A stretch of DNA of 64,000 nt, taken from Nematostella vectensis. Lineage: Eukaryota > Cnidaria > Anthozoa > Actiniaria > Edwardsiidae. The notes beneath the pieces are model-generated. The model worked only from the letters and a program-made list of their open reading frames with translations, ran no database searches and was not told the origin of the DNA. Shown here piece after piece: positions 32,230 to 44,700 of this stretch. The position numbers and the translations under genes are program-made. Numbering within the stretch: the stretch's first letter is position 1; every line of letters starts with the position of its first letter. The stretch lies in assembly GCF_932526225.1 (NCBI RefSeq), contig NC_064037.1:2881203-2945202 (forward strand), read 5' to 3'.

Positions 32230-33720
32230 TTTTTAAAGTATTTTTATAATGAAATTGTTCAATTGTATATTTTTTCACCCTAAGAACTAGGAAATCCAAA
32301 ACCTAAAAAAAAGAGTTTCTACAGATAAGTTGGTAGTTTTTAATTGACTTTTGTACATAAAGAAAAATGATACAATTTATATAATGCTATTTCTATTATT
32401 GAATGACACTTGTCATGAATTTATTAGTCAAAATAATGTACAAAGTGTAATATTTTTGTTTTGTTTTCCATAATATATTTGTGTCTAGTGAGTTGCTTGT
32501 ATTTGCAGTTGTGAGAGGGGAAGTTTGGGAAGGGTTCATGTCTCAGGGCATCCGACTTGATGCAGATTTACTTTTCAAATTGAATTTTTGTTTTTTTAAC
32601 AAATTGTGTGCTACAGGCCATATTATACTAGGTTTGGTAACACTTGGTTTGACATTTGGGATGGAAAGCTTTATTGTTGGTTTTATATAGGTAGAGATAA
32701 TTCACAAATCTCTCCTCGTTATTGTCCATATAACCCTTCAGGTCTTGATTTTATTTCTATTTATCAATGATATACAGGTGAATGAACAACAGGGGAGTGT
32801 GTGTACCCCCACCCCCCAAATATGGTTTATTTTGGTCAGTTCAGAGAAAGGCTTTGAAATCGAAGTCCCTACTTGAGCTCTCTAGAAGGAGATGTCAATC
32901 ATTGAGTGAAGCATAGCCTGATCTCTAGTGGGTTAATTCAGAAATTACTGTTTACGAAGTTTCAGGATTCCTGTGGTATGTGAAAAGGTGAGGAGGATCT
33001 TTTCTTCTCCCACTTTTTTTCACGCAACACAGAAATGCAAAAACTCCAAAAACAGTCTAGCAGGGTGAATCAAGCAGGACATACCAACAAGCATGTGCTT
33101 ATTCCTCCAAAGTAACAAGATTTTTATTTTTGCATGGAAATCCCTATTGCAGTTTGCTTGGGCTTCATTGCATTGTAGCATTACATCACACATCAAAACT
33201 AGCAATATTTTTTTTACTGTCCCAAAATTGTAATAGATTTTAGAAAGTGCATTGTTGTGATATCATACTGCTCTATGCCAGCTCAAAACCTTTTTGAGCA
33301 GCAAAGAGCATCGTGCATAAAGCTCTAAAAAAAAACAAGAATCAATAAAAATTCACATCTGTTCTCTGAATCTGGGCATTTCTTCATTGTTCTTTTTTGC
33401 GAGATTGTTTTCACTTAAACATGATTATAAATTGAAGGTACAGTACAGGCGATACCCAGGATTGGCTGAGGGGGGGGGCAATCCTATGGAAAAAGCATAG
33501 TATTTGAAGATTCCTAGAAAGCCTGCAGTAGAACTCAAATAACTTGAACTACCCCTTATTCGAACTGACTACAAATTCCCTGAGACTTATTTTTGGTAAT
33601 GTTTACTTGGGGAACTTTAAATTCTCGTTAACTCGAATTGTTTGACACTTGGGGGTTTGTGTTATCGAGGGTTTCAACAATAATATCTTTTCTTATGGCA
33701 ATAATAATAATACAAAGAAT
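32230..33720. other. SH2B 3' region and convergent intergenic
   Basis: AT-rich sequence without a supported gene. An AATAAA at about 33,344-33,349 could end a long SH2B 3' UTR. Near 33,440-33,660 are decayed repeat remnants (a CCCAGGATTGGCTGAGGGGG piece and repeated AACTCGAA/AACTTGAA words). Confidence 0.5.
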
Positions 33721-34434
33721 CTATAACATTTTCTTGATGTCTTTACGAGCTTTGTCGATTTTGAAATCAGCTCTTTCGGCTTTATCCGTGATCCTGTCGA
33801 GTTGTGTATTCTGTCTTTCTATTTCACCTCCCAAACACAGCGCATCTTCCTTCAGCCGGGACAAACCCCGTGCCATGAGGTCCAAGTTAGCGTCCAGTTG
33901 TCTTTCGTATGGATCCTTACTTGTGGTTAATCCGCTCCTCTGTAGGCTAGATGTATCGTGGGGCCGAGCAGGTTTGTTGCCGTATCCGTAAGTTTCTCTC
34001 TCCGCGTCACTCGTACTGAACTCGCAAGATTCTTTTCCCAGCATATGCGAAACATGACTGCTTTTATTTTCGTTTTCTGTAACCGTTTGCTTGGGTGCTT
34101 TTTTGAAATAATTCGTCATAGTTCCCCAAATGCTTTTCATAGATTTTATATTTCTATTGGCAACTGCCATATCGTTATGAATGTGATCCAGATTTTTCTC
34201 CGTTCGATCGAGTTGCTCCCCTTGGTATTGCAATTCTTCAGCAGTTTTTATCGCCACATCGTGTGAATCATCGATTAAAGCTAAAGATCTTTTGGTGCTA
34301 TCCAAACTTCGCTCCTGTGCAATTCGTATTTGTTGTTGAATACTGTTAAGATTTACATGTTCGAAGTCGTCCTCCATCTCGTCCGAAAAAGGATTTGAAC
34401 GGTCAACTTTCTCTTTCCCTCTGTACGCCGCCAT
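33721..34434 (-). CDS. SNAP29: SNAP29-like Qb/Qc SNARE, intronless
   Basis: SNAP29-type proteins give two SNARE helices to complexes in endosomal and autophagosomal fusion. The 237-residue protein starts MAAYRG at 34434 in a good context (AAGATGG). A longer reading begins with GTG and was rejected. Residue 14-16 NPF is the NPF endocytic motif, as in human SNAP29. Qb helix: STKRSLALIDDSHDVAIKTAEEL through LDHIHNDMAVANRNIKSMKS, then WGTMTNYFKK. Qc helix: QLDANLDLMARGLSRLKEDA to KIDKARKDIKKML. No palmitoylated cysteine cluster lies between them, as expected for SNAP29 and unlike SNAP25. No introns in the coding region. Convergent with SH2B and divergent from the SLC43-like gene. Confidence 0.93.
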   Translation of the reverse strand: MAAYRGKEKVDRSNPFSDEMEDDFEHVNLNSIQQQIRIAQERSLDSTKRSLALIDDSHDVAIKTAEELQYQGEQLDRTEKNLDHIHNDMAVANRNIKSMKSIWGTMTNYFKKAPKQTVTENENKSSHVSHMLGKESCEFSTSDAERETYGYGNKPARPHDTSSLQRSGLTTSKDPYERQLDANLDLMARGLSRLKEDALCLGGEIERQNTQLDRITDKAERADFKIDKARKDIKKML

Positions 34435-34591
34435 CTTGGTATTTTTTTCTAATGACACTAAATTCTATTTTAAGTCAGGTCTATATTTGGGCATTGCGTT
34501 ACTCGACCCAGGTCTACACTCAGTAACAAACACAGGCAGACACGAAGGCAGGCAAAGCGTAGAAGAGAGCTCCTTCACACTTACAAGTCAC

Positions 34592-34679
34592 TACCCTGGG
34601 TACCAGAGGCTCCGGGCTTCGCGGCGCTTCGCTCAAATCGTTGTCGCCGCGAAGCTCGGAGCCTCTGGTACCCAGGGTA
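34592..34679. mobile_element. 88-bp foldback MITE with 9-bp target duplication
   Basis: Ends TACCCTGGGTACCAGAGGCT and its inverse AGCCTCTGGTACCCAGGGTA, with a GCGGCG/CGCCGC-rich middle, form a near-complete hairpin. ACAAGTCAC lies directly outside each end (34583-34591 and 34680-34688), a perfect 9-bp target-site duplication. Nine-base duplications are typical of Mutator-like elements. It sits in the region between the SNAP29 and SLC43 starts. Confidence 0.92.
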
Positions 34680-34688
34680 ACAAGTCAC

Positions 34689-35328
34689 TAGCCAAACAAC
34701 TGTGAACAAGTAATTAGACTAATCATTACGTAAATAGAGCAACAGAATGGCAAAGTGAAATTTAAACGATGCGTAAAAGCTCATACACAGGTTATAAAAT
34801 ATGAAATAATTTTGTAAGCGGGCACTGTTTTGAAATTAATTCCACTGACTCCCCTATGTGGATATTTCAATGTGTCGATGTGACCAGTCAGGCGAGAGTC
34901 ACGAGTGCGAATGCAGTAAACAATATCCCGTCATGCCTCACGATAGGCACGTGAACACGGCGTGCTGACCACGCTGCCATTGTACGGCACAAAGAAACAC
35001 CTCGTCACGAGTTCCAATTCAAACCTGTTTTTTGGGCTGTTTTTATTCAAGCAGGTATTTACAAACATATCGCCTCATATCATGTGACTTTCATTGGCGC
35101 TTCAACTTGTCATTAAAAAACACTCGCGCATGCGCTGACCAAGCCATATAAAATTATTTTTCCCGACAAAATCATTATTCTATAGTCACAGCACGGAACG
35201 GTCAATACATGCAACGGAATGGGTAAAAGGTTTAAAACAGTTTTAAAACAACATAGAACTAGGGCCTTTCAAGGAAGTACGTTTAATCAGATAAGAGTTA
35301 CTCAGGCGGTCTTACAACCAACATAGCA
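34689..35328. promoter_or_regulatory. Shared upstream region of SNAP29 and SLC43-like genes
   Basis: The two divergent starts are 894 bp apart, and this stretch must carry at least the SLC43-like promoter. A TATAAAA-like word (CATATAAAATTATT) lies near 35,144-35,157, about 175 bp before the start codon. No other motif is convincing. Confidence 0.35.
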
Positions 35329-38300
35329 ATGACCAACACAGGTAACACTCAACTTTCATCTTTCCGCCTCTGGGTGCTATTCGTGGTGTCGGTGGTGGAA
35401 ATGTCCCTGTTCGCCTCGCCTCTGCTGGGATGGTCCTCCTTGGTGTTTGTTCTCAAGGGGGAGAGGGTTTTCTTCCATCTGTGTCCTGAGAATGTCACTC
35501 GATTGGTTCCCTCTGATAATGATGAGCTCCGTGGCTGCGGGGCGCAAGATGATCGCCTCAATCTCGCGCTTACCATCGCCTGCTTTGTTAACGCCATCAT
35601 GATGTTCGTCATGGGCTGGGCTATCGACAGGGTTGGCGCCAAAATGGTCAAGATACTTTCAAGGTAAAATTAAAGATGATTGCTACAGATGTTTTATTTC
35701 TAAATTTCAATAAAAATATTTTTTTTAAATCTCGCTAGGTTTGACTTTCACTGCGCAAAGACAAATTATAACGGACGCTCTTGCCAATTATAATATTGCC
35801 AAGATACAGAAAAAAAAATCAGTCAATAGTACCTGCCAATTCATTTCATGCATAATGATAGACACCTTTGCCGCAGTACTGGGGTCTGTTCTTGTTTTGA
35901 GAATCTGAAGGCTCAGTAGCAAAGTTCAATCGTTCTCGTGACGAAAACAATTCAAGGCCACGGTGTGTGCAGATTACGCTTGTTGAGCGTCGTAAGGAGA
36001 CTGTAGGAGGGTGACCGCAAAGAATGTTAACACAGGGGGCTTGTTGCTAATGTAAAGCCCTGATGGAGCTATCGACGGAAACTGAAACCAATTACTTCGC
36101 CGGAAGCGATAAAAGTGTCAACAATTAAATAATGTTACCAAAGAATGCTATAAAGAGCATTATATCTTTACATGCTGTACTAGGCAGGTTGAAAATAAAA
36201 GAAAAAATCGACGAGTATGTATTAGTGAGGATGTCTTAAATTCGTTTCGCCTTTTCCTAGGAGGTTCCAGTTTTTAACTAAAAATAATTTTTGTTTACTT
36301 TAGTCTAGAATTAACACTCGACTTAGGGACACAAAGACGTCTTTACTAAGGGACGGAACAATAGAAAAGTGAAAGGGGGGGTAAGGAAAAAAATCATACA
36401 CGATGAAAAGCCTGGAAAAAAAAGCATGCAGCCCATAAACCAGACAGAAAAATGCATACAACGATTAAAAAAAGGGGGTAAACGTCGTGTAGACAAAAAA
36501 AACCTGCACGACTGAAACCTCCCCCCCCCTTCACTTTTCTAATCGTCCGTCCCTAACGGGGTATGCTCGAGTTATCGAAGGTTTTCATGAAACAAACCAA
36601 CAGAAAATTTGTTTTTGTGTTTTTTTCGAAGTTCGAGTTATCGAAGGCTTAGGGGCGGTTGAAATCGTACTTCAAGGCTGTTTCCCCTTTCTTTGCCCTC
36701 TTCTTCTGCGACGCACCTAACTTTATGTAACTTTATAATTTTCTAGTGTCCTGTTCGCCATGTCCGGGGGATTTCTAGCCCTCACAACACAAAGTAAGTC
36801 TATACGATAGCTGCTCATAGGGGTAGGCTGCGGACACAAAGAGTCCCCCCTTGTACAAGTGGGTGGGCTGTGGAATAACCTTGTTTGCTTACATGTGCAT
36901 GACCTTCTTACAGGAACTCCCATGATGCTGTTCGCAACTCTTTTGGTGATGGGGGTTGCTTATGCTGGAATATACGCATCCATCACGCGAGTAAGAAATT
37001 TGTTATTCTTGCATATGTGCCATATTGCCGGTGTTTTTCTGTTTATTTGATTGCTTAATTTTTTTAGGGCGTAACCGCTTTTGGCAAATGGCAGTCGGTG
37101 GTGAACAGTGCGTATAATTGCGCCATGCAGTCTTCGGCCCTTACATTCCTTCTTGTTAAGGTGGGTGCTTTTCGAAAGTAATAGTGTAAGAGGCGAGGGG
37201 CACGGAGGGGAGAGGTCCTATAAGGGGGGGGGGGGGGGGGGGGTACGGAGGGGAGAAGTCCTATTGGGGGAGGGGAAGAGAGGGGGACGGGGTACGGAGG
37301 GGAGAGGTCCTATAGGGGGAGGGGAAGAGAGGGGGAGGGGGGTACGGAGGGGAGAGGTCCTATAGGGGGGGGTTTACGGAGGGGAGAAGTCCTATAGGGG
37401 GAGGGGAAGAGAGGGGGAGGGGGTACGGAGGGGAGAGGTCCTATAGGGGGAGGGGAAGAGAGGGGGAGGGGGTACGGAGGGGAGAGGTCCTATAGGGGGA
37501 GGGGAAAAGAGGGGGAGGGGGTACGGAGGGGAGAGACCCTGTATGGGGAGGGGAAGAGAGGGAGAGGGGGTAGGGAGGATAAGTAAGGTGGACCAGCTTG
37601 GAAAGAGGAAGGAACGGAGGTGAACGGAATCTACAAAGGCAGAGGGGGGCACAAACAGAAGGAAAGATCAGGTCCTTGCCTTACAGGGAACAAAGGGTGT
37701 AGGGTGGAAAGAGGTTGGGTTCTCAATGACAAAATAAGGGATACAGTGTAAGAGAAGAGCTCGAAATGGAAAGTACAAACTGGAGGGGTCCTGCATAGGG
37801 AAAGGGGGAAACGCTCTTAACTCTTCAACTTTGCTTCTCTCAGATGCTGTACGAGCATGGCGTAGCGTACCAGACACTGTGCTACGGGTTCGTAGGTGCA
37901 TGCACGGCTCTTTTCCTGAGTAGCGTCGTCGTATTTCCCAACATTCAAAACAACACTTCCAACTCCACCACCAAACCTGACAAAATGAGCGAAGCAGCCA
38001 GCGGTGATCTCCTAGGGCACATGCGTCGTTGCGTGAAGGAGCTGTATGGTCACGTGACTGGTGGTGTGTTTGTGTGGACTTGTTTATTTCTCGGGCTGTG
38101 TCGATGGAGGCTATGGTTCTTTCTGGCGTCTTTCCAAAAGTTTATGGAAGCACAGCCAGGCACCACTACCGAAACAGGTGAATACCTAATTCCACGATGA
38201 ATATTTGATAATGCGCACATTGGGATGTAGACGATGAGCTATAACAAGCTACTAACACTCAAAATATTTTATAAACCTGTAAAAATGTTGCATGAGATTA

Positions 38301-40762
38301 ATCAGTAAAACATGAAATCCTAAGCATGGCGAGCCAATGCCCATTCATATAATATAAGCAGAGATAAACAGAATTGATGATAACTGATATGTTTTTATTG
38401 CCTTTGTTTTCTGCTTATAACGGAAAAAAGGACAGCTTTTAATAAAAATGTTTTAGGTTTTGGACAATTTATTGCAATTTATCTGTCAATCATGGCCTCC
38501 ATCGCCATGTTACGGTCACACGAGAAGCCATTCTAGGATCTGCTTGTGTATCATGCATGTCTCTGCTCTTCAGTGCGGTCCTACGCCAACTATTACGGAA
38601 TCATTCAGATGTGTAGTTTAGCTATGTGCCCGATGCTTGGCGCACTGATAGCCGCTGGACGAGGAACGCTTTCCTTCAAGTCCCTCGCCAACGCGTGCAA
38701 ACGCCAGGGCGACAAAGTAACCACCAAGATTGCCGAGGAGGGCTTACTTGAGACCGAGGCAGGCGTGATGAAGATCCACAGTCACGTGACTAGTACCCAA
38801 ACCGTGTGTTGCGCCCGTGAGGTCCGTGGCTGCATGGCCGCGTTTGGTGGGAGTGGTGTTGTGTTGGTCGCCATCAACGTACTAGCCCTAATCCCAAGCG
38901 TGAACCTGCAGGTTGGACAGCTCCCCGCCAATCAGTTGCCGACTTTATAAAATATGGGGCTTATAAACTAGGGGAAATCGGGCAATCGAAGTGTGTGTTG
39001 TACTGGACTGTCTGGTTTATCGGTGGAATTCCTTTCATTAACTCATTACTTGGAGCAAATATTAAAAACATAAGGTTTAGCTTTTGGCACTAATAACGAC
39101 CAAGAGAGCCCGTGTCCCCCAGTGGGACACGGGGCGTGGCTGTGAATCCCAAGTTGTCAGACTGAAACTAGGCCAGACTAGTGTCAGACTGAACCTAGGC
39201 ATGTCAAACATATTTCCAACGGATATTTCCTTTGTTTGGCTCAAGTTTTCTCTTTCCGAAATCTCCAGTAAACATGGTGGGAAGTGTGATTCTCGTCAAT
39301 TTGATACTCGCGGCGAAAACTCGTTACGAAAAACGTAATCGCTTAGTCATATATTTATCTCACTAATCAAGAAAACCCCTAGGCCCCCAAACGATTGGCC
39401 GAGTAAGTAGTCGCCAAAACACATCCCCTGACCCTAGTCATGTATCTAAACTTTGTCTTGCACTCGCCACTTCTAGGCCTGTTCTACCGCCCCTTTTTTG
39501 TTTTTTTTTTGTTTACTATTCTTTGATCGTGCAGTGATCTTGTAATAAATTGTTCTTGTATGTACATATGATTTCGGAAAATTCATCATAAATGACATAT
39601 TGTTCAAAGTGGGCAAATATTCTATACATTGTATTTTTCCTTTACCTGATTTGCGGCTTTCGCTCATATTGACCTCCAGATAGCCCAGTCCCCCTGCGAC
39701 CATACATGTATGTGATTTTTCCCTTGTCTCTCCCCAGCTTCTCACGTTCACCCTAATCTCCGCCCTGAGATGTTTTTACAATGGTGGAGTGTCTAATCTA
39801 TTTCTTGTCGCGTAAGTATCGAAGCTCAGTAATACGGTCTGCGAACCGGGCATCCTTAGAAGTCCATCTGTGACAGCAGTGTTGGAGTGACACAATTCAA
39901 ACGGGAAGGGTGGTCGTAAAGCAAAATTATATCTTTGTATCTAATTTAGGTTTCCACTGGAAGATTATGGAAAGCTGATGGGAATAAGTGCCATTATTAC
40001 CGCTGCCATACAAGCTCTACAGTACCCGACATTTGTTAGCTTGGAAACGGTCTTTGATGGCGACATCATCTGGGTAAGCTTCGCGCTCTGAGGAAGGCTT
40101 GGGGAGGTTTTGGAAGGCTATGAGGGCAGGAAAAGGGGGGCGGGGGAGTTCCTCAGCCCCTGTTTGGTTAGGGGTAACGCTGAGGGTCTGTAAGCCTGAC
40201 GCTGTTTAGAGAAACCCAACTACCACCGAAACTCAGAAGTCATTTCATGTAAAAGCAATATAATAAAATCGGGACTGTTCGTCGCCCAGGACACAGAAGG
40301 TTGAAAAATGAACCCCGTTTGGGATACACTAGGACAAATACCTTAGGACAGATAAGGTAAAAAAAACTGCCCTATCTCGCGGAACATCTCCGTATAGTGC
40401 CCCCCCCCCCTCCTCTCTCTTTGGTCTGCAATTATCCTAGCTGTATGACGTTGTGTTGGCTGTATGACGTTGTGTCATATGAAACGCTAGGGTTAATTAA
40501 GTGTTAAACATTTTTTTGTTCGCACTTTCTGACTCAACAAGAGTTTTCGGAATATAAAATCAATGAATGCTAATTTCTTCTTGGTTTTTAGTTGAACACC
40601 ATGTTTCTCGTCCTCTCCTTACCACTCAGCGTTGGGCTACCTGTGTTCTTGTGGCGCTACTCGAGGAAACTGGACCGGCAAGCTGTGACGTCACCGCATG
40701 ACATGTGTCAGACCACCATCGTTGTGGAGAGCATTGTTTATGAAAGATTGACAGTTGTGTAG
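35329..40762 (+). CDS. SLC43: SLC43-like (LAT3/LAT4/EEG1) MFS transporter, nine exons
   Basis: SLC43 proteins are twelve-pass facilitators; characterised members carry large neutral amino acids or, for SLC43A3, purine bases. Exons: 35329-35663, 36747-36793, 36914-36990, 37068-37160, 37844-38177, 38574-38911, 39738-39811, 39950-40073, 40592-40762. Phases agree, giving 530 residues. Exon 1: TM1 LWVLFVVSVVEMSLFASPLLGWSS..VLKGE, extracellular loop with cysteines, then a second TM and the MFS loop WAIDRVGAK. Exons 2-4 add TM3-5 (FAMSGGFLAL, FATLLVMGVAYAGIYAS, QSSALTFLLVK). Exon 5 has TM6 and the large polar central loop. Exons 6-9 hold the C-terminal bundle, with FPLEDYGKLMGIS (human FPYEHFGKLYGLS). 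The substrate cannot be told from sequence. Confidence 0.88.
36348..36555. mobile_element. TIR element in SLC43 intron 1
   Basis: AGGGACGGAACAATAGAAAA and, inverted, TTTTCTAATCGTCCGTCCCT flank about 150 bp with G- and C-runs next to the ends. A neighbouring pair of GAGTTATCGAAGG words (about 36,570 and 36,630) is a separate remnant. Confidence 0.7.
37195..37575. repeat. 49-bp G-rich array in SLC43 intron 4, about seven copies
   Basis: Units contain TACGGAGGGGAGAGGTCCTA and a GGGGGAGGGGAAGAGAGG purine tract. The array begins about 35 bp after the exon 4 donor. Unlike the USP32 arrays it does not copy exon sequence. It has high G-quadruplex potential on the plus strand, with a run of about 18 G near 37,224. 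Confidence 0.9.
39109..39133. other. Perfect 10-bp hairpin in SLC43 intron 6
   Basis: CCCGTGTCCC, a 5-nt loop, then GGGACACGGG. GC-rich and perfect; function unknown. Confidence 0.6.
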
Positions 40763-41788
40763 TGCAAGCTTAGCAAAGATTCTCTAGCCACCGTGCGGCC
40801 TGATGAACAGTGCACAGCGAAGTGCAAGAAAAAGGGTTAAGGGCGCTCGTCTACACGAGCAAATTTCATTTTGCAAATGTGCATATGGCACATTGTATGT
40901 AAGGGGTTGCGTATCCCAGTCCCAAAAAGTGTTCTACAGTGTAAGTAGAGCAAAATATACGAATAGTTGGATGAGATTAAACGCTACTAGACATACAGCA
41001 GACCAGCGGCAAGTCGGCACGTGGACGCGAGCTCGTACTTGGCTTGAGCATGCAGATAATTCCGATAAATTAATACTTCTCTAGCAAACAGCTAAAAAAT
41101 AAATTAAAGCGACTACTGTTGGAATAATTATTTGAAAATGAAACATTGTTCTCTTTAAGTCCGAATTATGTTTCCTTTCCCTAGTACTGCTCTTGACCGT
41201 TGTCTGGAAGACCACGTCCTTGTTCGCCTTTTAGAGATAGCCTGCGTAGCGGCGCTAAAGGGGAGGGGAAGGGGTCCGTGGACTAGAGAAAAAAATTCAG
41301 CGCCCGGTCGGCTAATTAGAGAGCACTCGTATTTTCTCTGAAGTATCGTCATGTTTTTGCCGATGCTTGGTCATGTGCGTTGACCATGTGTGTGTGAGGG
41401 GGGCGTGTTACTTAACCGGTGGTCTTCCCTGAACGAGTCGTTCACGATTGTTTTTTTCTGCCGAGGGACACTTTCGCAAAACAGACAATTTTGCAAAGGA
41501 AACGATTTTTTTTTGGGGGGGGGGGCTGAGGTGAAACTGGTAGTCATCATCCTATGAAGGGAAATATTTCCCAACACCCCTTGCGATCTAAAACTCTAGA
41601 TGCAACATACAAACTAGCCCCACTCCAGGTACTTTGAGCTTGGTATTTGTCATTCGCCTATCGCGCCACACAATGTTATTTTAGCACCGTTTCCGCATTC
41701 CAGTGGAACTCCATACCCTGTGATTATCAGCTTAGCATAATGCAAGTGTTCCCCGTATGTGTCAGTATTCCCAGTATGATTGGCAATC
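40763..41788. other. SLC43 3' region
   Basis: AATAAA at about 41,098-41,103 is a plausible poly(A) signal 336 bases after the stop. Beyond it I see only weak, unsupported frames and a G-run at about 41,512-41,524. Confidence 0.45.
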
Positions 41789-44700
41789 TTTATAAGGGGA
41801 TTTAGGGGCATGTCTGGAAAGGGTGGATCTTTATATAAGGGGCTATAGGGGCATGTCTGGCAAGGGTGGATCTTTATATAAGGGGCTATAGGGGCATGTC
41901 TGGCAAGGGTGGATCTTTATATAAGGGGCTATAGGGGCATGTCTGGCAAGGGTGGATCTTTATAAGGGGATTTAGGGGCATGTCTGGAAAGGGTGGATCT
42001 TTATAAGGGCTATAGGGGCATGTCTGGAAAGTGTGGATCTTTATATAAGGGGCTATAGGGGCATGTCTGGCAAGGGTGGATCTTTATAAGGGATATAGGG
42101 ACATGTCTGGCGCAAGGGTGTATCTTTATATAAGGGGGTATAGGGGCATGTCTGGCAAGGGTGGATCTTTATAAGGGGGTATAGGGCCATGTCTGGCAAG
42201 GGTGGATCTTTATAAGGGGTATAGGGGCATGTCTGGCAAGGGTGGATCTTTATAAGGGCATGTCTGGCAAGGGCGGATCTTTATAAGGGGTATAGGGGCA
42301 TGTCTGGCGCAAGGGTGGATCTTTATATAAGGGGCTATAGGGGCATGCCTGGCAAGGGTGGATCTTTATAAGGGATATAGGGGCATGTCTGGCGCAAGGG
42401 TGGATCTTTATAAGGGGGTATAGGGGGCATGTCTGGCAAGGGTGGATCTTTATTAGGGGTATAGGGGCATGTCTGGCAAGGGTGGATCTTTATTAGGGGT
42501 ATAGGGGCATGTCTGGCAAGGGTGGATCTTTATAAGGGATATAGGGGCATGTCTGGCAAGGGTGGATCTTTATAAGGGGTATAGGGCCATGTCTGGCAAG
42601 GGTGGATCTTTATAAGGGGGTATAGGGGCATGTCTGGCAAGGGTGGATCTTTATAAGGGGGTATAGGGGCATGTCTGGCAAGGGTGGATCTTTATAAGGG
42701 GGTATAGGGCCATGTCTGGCAAGGGTGGATCTTTATAAGGGGTATAGGGGCATGTCTGGCAAGGGTGGATCTTTATAAGGGCATGTCTGGCAAGGGCGGA
42801 TCTTTATAAGGGGTATAGGGGCATGTCTGGCAAGGGTGGATCTTTATAAGGGCATGTCTGGCAAGGGTGGATCTTTATAAGGGCATGTCTGGCAAGGGTG
42901 GATCTTTATAAGGGGCTATAGGCCCATCTCTGGCAAGGGTGGATCTTTATAAGGGGTATAGGGGCAAGTCTGGCAAGGGTGGATCTTTATATAAGGGGCT
43001 ATAGGGGCATATCTGGCAAGGGTGGATCTTTATAAGGGGTATAGGCCCATGTCTGGTAAGGGTGGATCTTTATAAGGGGGTATAGGGGCATGTCTGGCAA
43101 GGGTGGATCTTTATAAGGGGGTATAGGAACATGTCTGGCAAGGGTGGATCTTTATAAGGGGGTATAGGGGCATGTCTGGCAAGGGTGTATCTTTATAAGG
43201 GGGCATAGGGGCATATCTGGCAAGGGTGGATCTTTATAAGGGGTATAGGCCCATGTCTGGTAAGGGTGGATCTTTATAAGGGGGTATAGGGGCATGTCTG
43301 GCAAGGGTGGATCTTTATAAGGGGGTATAGGGGCATATCTGGCAAGGGTGGATCTTTATAAGGGGCTATAGGGGCATATCTGGCAAGGGTGGATCTTTAT
43401 AAGGGGTATAGGGGCATGTCTGGCAAGGGTGGATCTTTATAAGGGGGTATAGGGGCATGTCTGGCAAGGGTGGATCTTTATAAGGGGGTATAGGGGCATG
43501 TCTGGCAAGGGTGGATCTTTATAAGGGGCTATAGGGGCATGTCTGGCAAGGGTGGATCTTTATAAGGGGGTATAGGGGCATGTCTGGCAAGGGTGGATCT
43601 TTATAAGGGGGTATAGGGGCATGTCTGGGAAGGGTGGATCTTTATAAGGGGGTATAGGGGCAAGTCTGGCAAGAGTAGATCTTTATAAGGGATATAGGGA
43701 CATGTCTGGCGCAAGGGTGTATCTTTATAAGGGGGTATAGGGGCATGTCTGGTAAGGGTGGATCTTTATAAGGGGGTATAGGGGCATGTCTGGCAAGGGT
43801 GGATCTTTATAAGGGGTATAGGGGCATGTCTGGCAAGGGTGGATCTTTATAAGGGGGTATAGGGGGCATGTCTGGAAAGGGCTGATCTTTATTAGGGGTA
43901 TAGGGCCATGTCTGGCAAGGGTGGATCTTTATAAGGGGCTATAGGGGCATGTCTGGCAAGGGTGGATCTTTATAAGGGGCTATAGGGGCATGTCTGGCAA
44001 GGGTGGATCTTTATAAGGGGGTATAGGGGCATGTCTGGCAAGGGGGGATCTTTATAAGGGATATAGGGGCATGTCTGGCAAGGGTGGATCTTTATATAAG
44101 GGGGTATAGGGGCATCTCTGGCAAGGGTGGATCTTTATAAGGGGCTATAGGGGCATGTCTGGCAAGGGTGGATCTTTATAAGGGGCTATAGGGGCATCTC
44201 TGGCAAGGGTGGATCTTTATAAGGGGGTATAGGGGCAAGTCTGGCAAGGGTAGATCTTTATAAGGGATATAGGGACATGTCTGGCGCAAGGGTGTATCTT
44301 TATAAGGGGGTATAGGGGCATGTCTGGTAAGGGTGGATCTTTATAAGGGGCTATAAGCTATAGGGGCATGTCTGGCAAGGGCGGATCTTTATAAGGGGCT
44401 ATAGGGGCATGTCTGGCAAGGGTGGATCTTTATAAGGGCATGTCTGGCAAGGGTGGATCTTTATAAGGGGTATAGGGCCATGTCTTGCAAGGGTGTATCT
44501 TTATAAGGGGCTATAGGGGCATGTCTGGCAAGGGTGGATCTTTATAAGGGGTATAGGGGCATGTCTGGCAAGGGTGGATCTTTATAAGGGGGTATAGGGA
44601 CATCTCTGGCAAGTGTGGATCTTTATAAGGGGGTATAGGGGCATGTCTGGTAAGGGTGGATCTTTATAAAGGGTTTAGGGGCATGTCTGGCAAGGGTGGA

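Noticed and set aside
33721-34458. Longer N-terminus of the SNAP29-like protein
   Set aside because: The upstream start is GTG. The ATG at 34434 has a good initiation context. The same reasoning moved the RING-gene start to 48070 and the SH2B start to 27295.
37108-37652. Gly/Arg-rich and Pro-rich frames in SLC43 intron 4
   Set aside because: They are repeat translations within an intron bounded by good exons.
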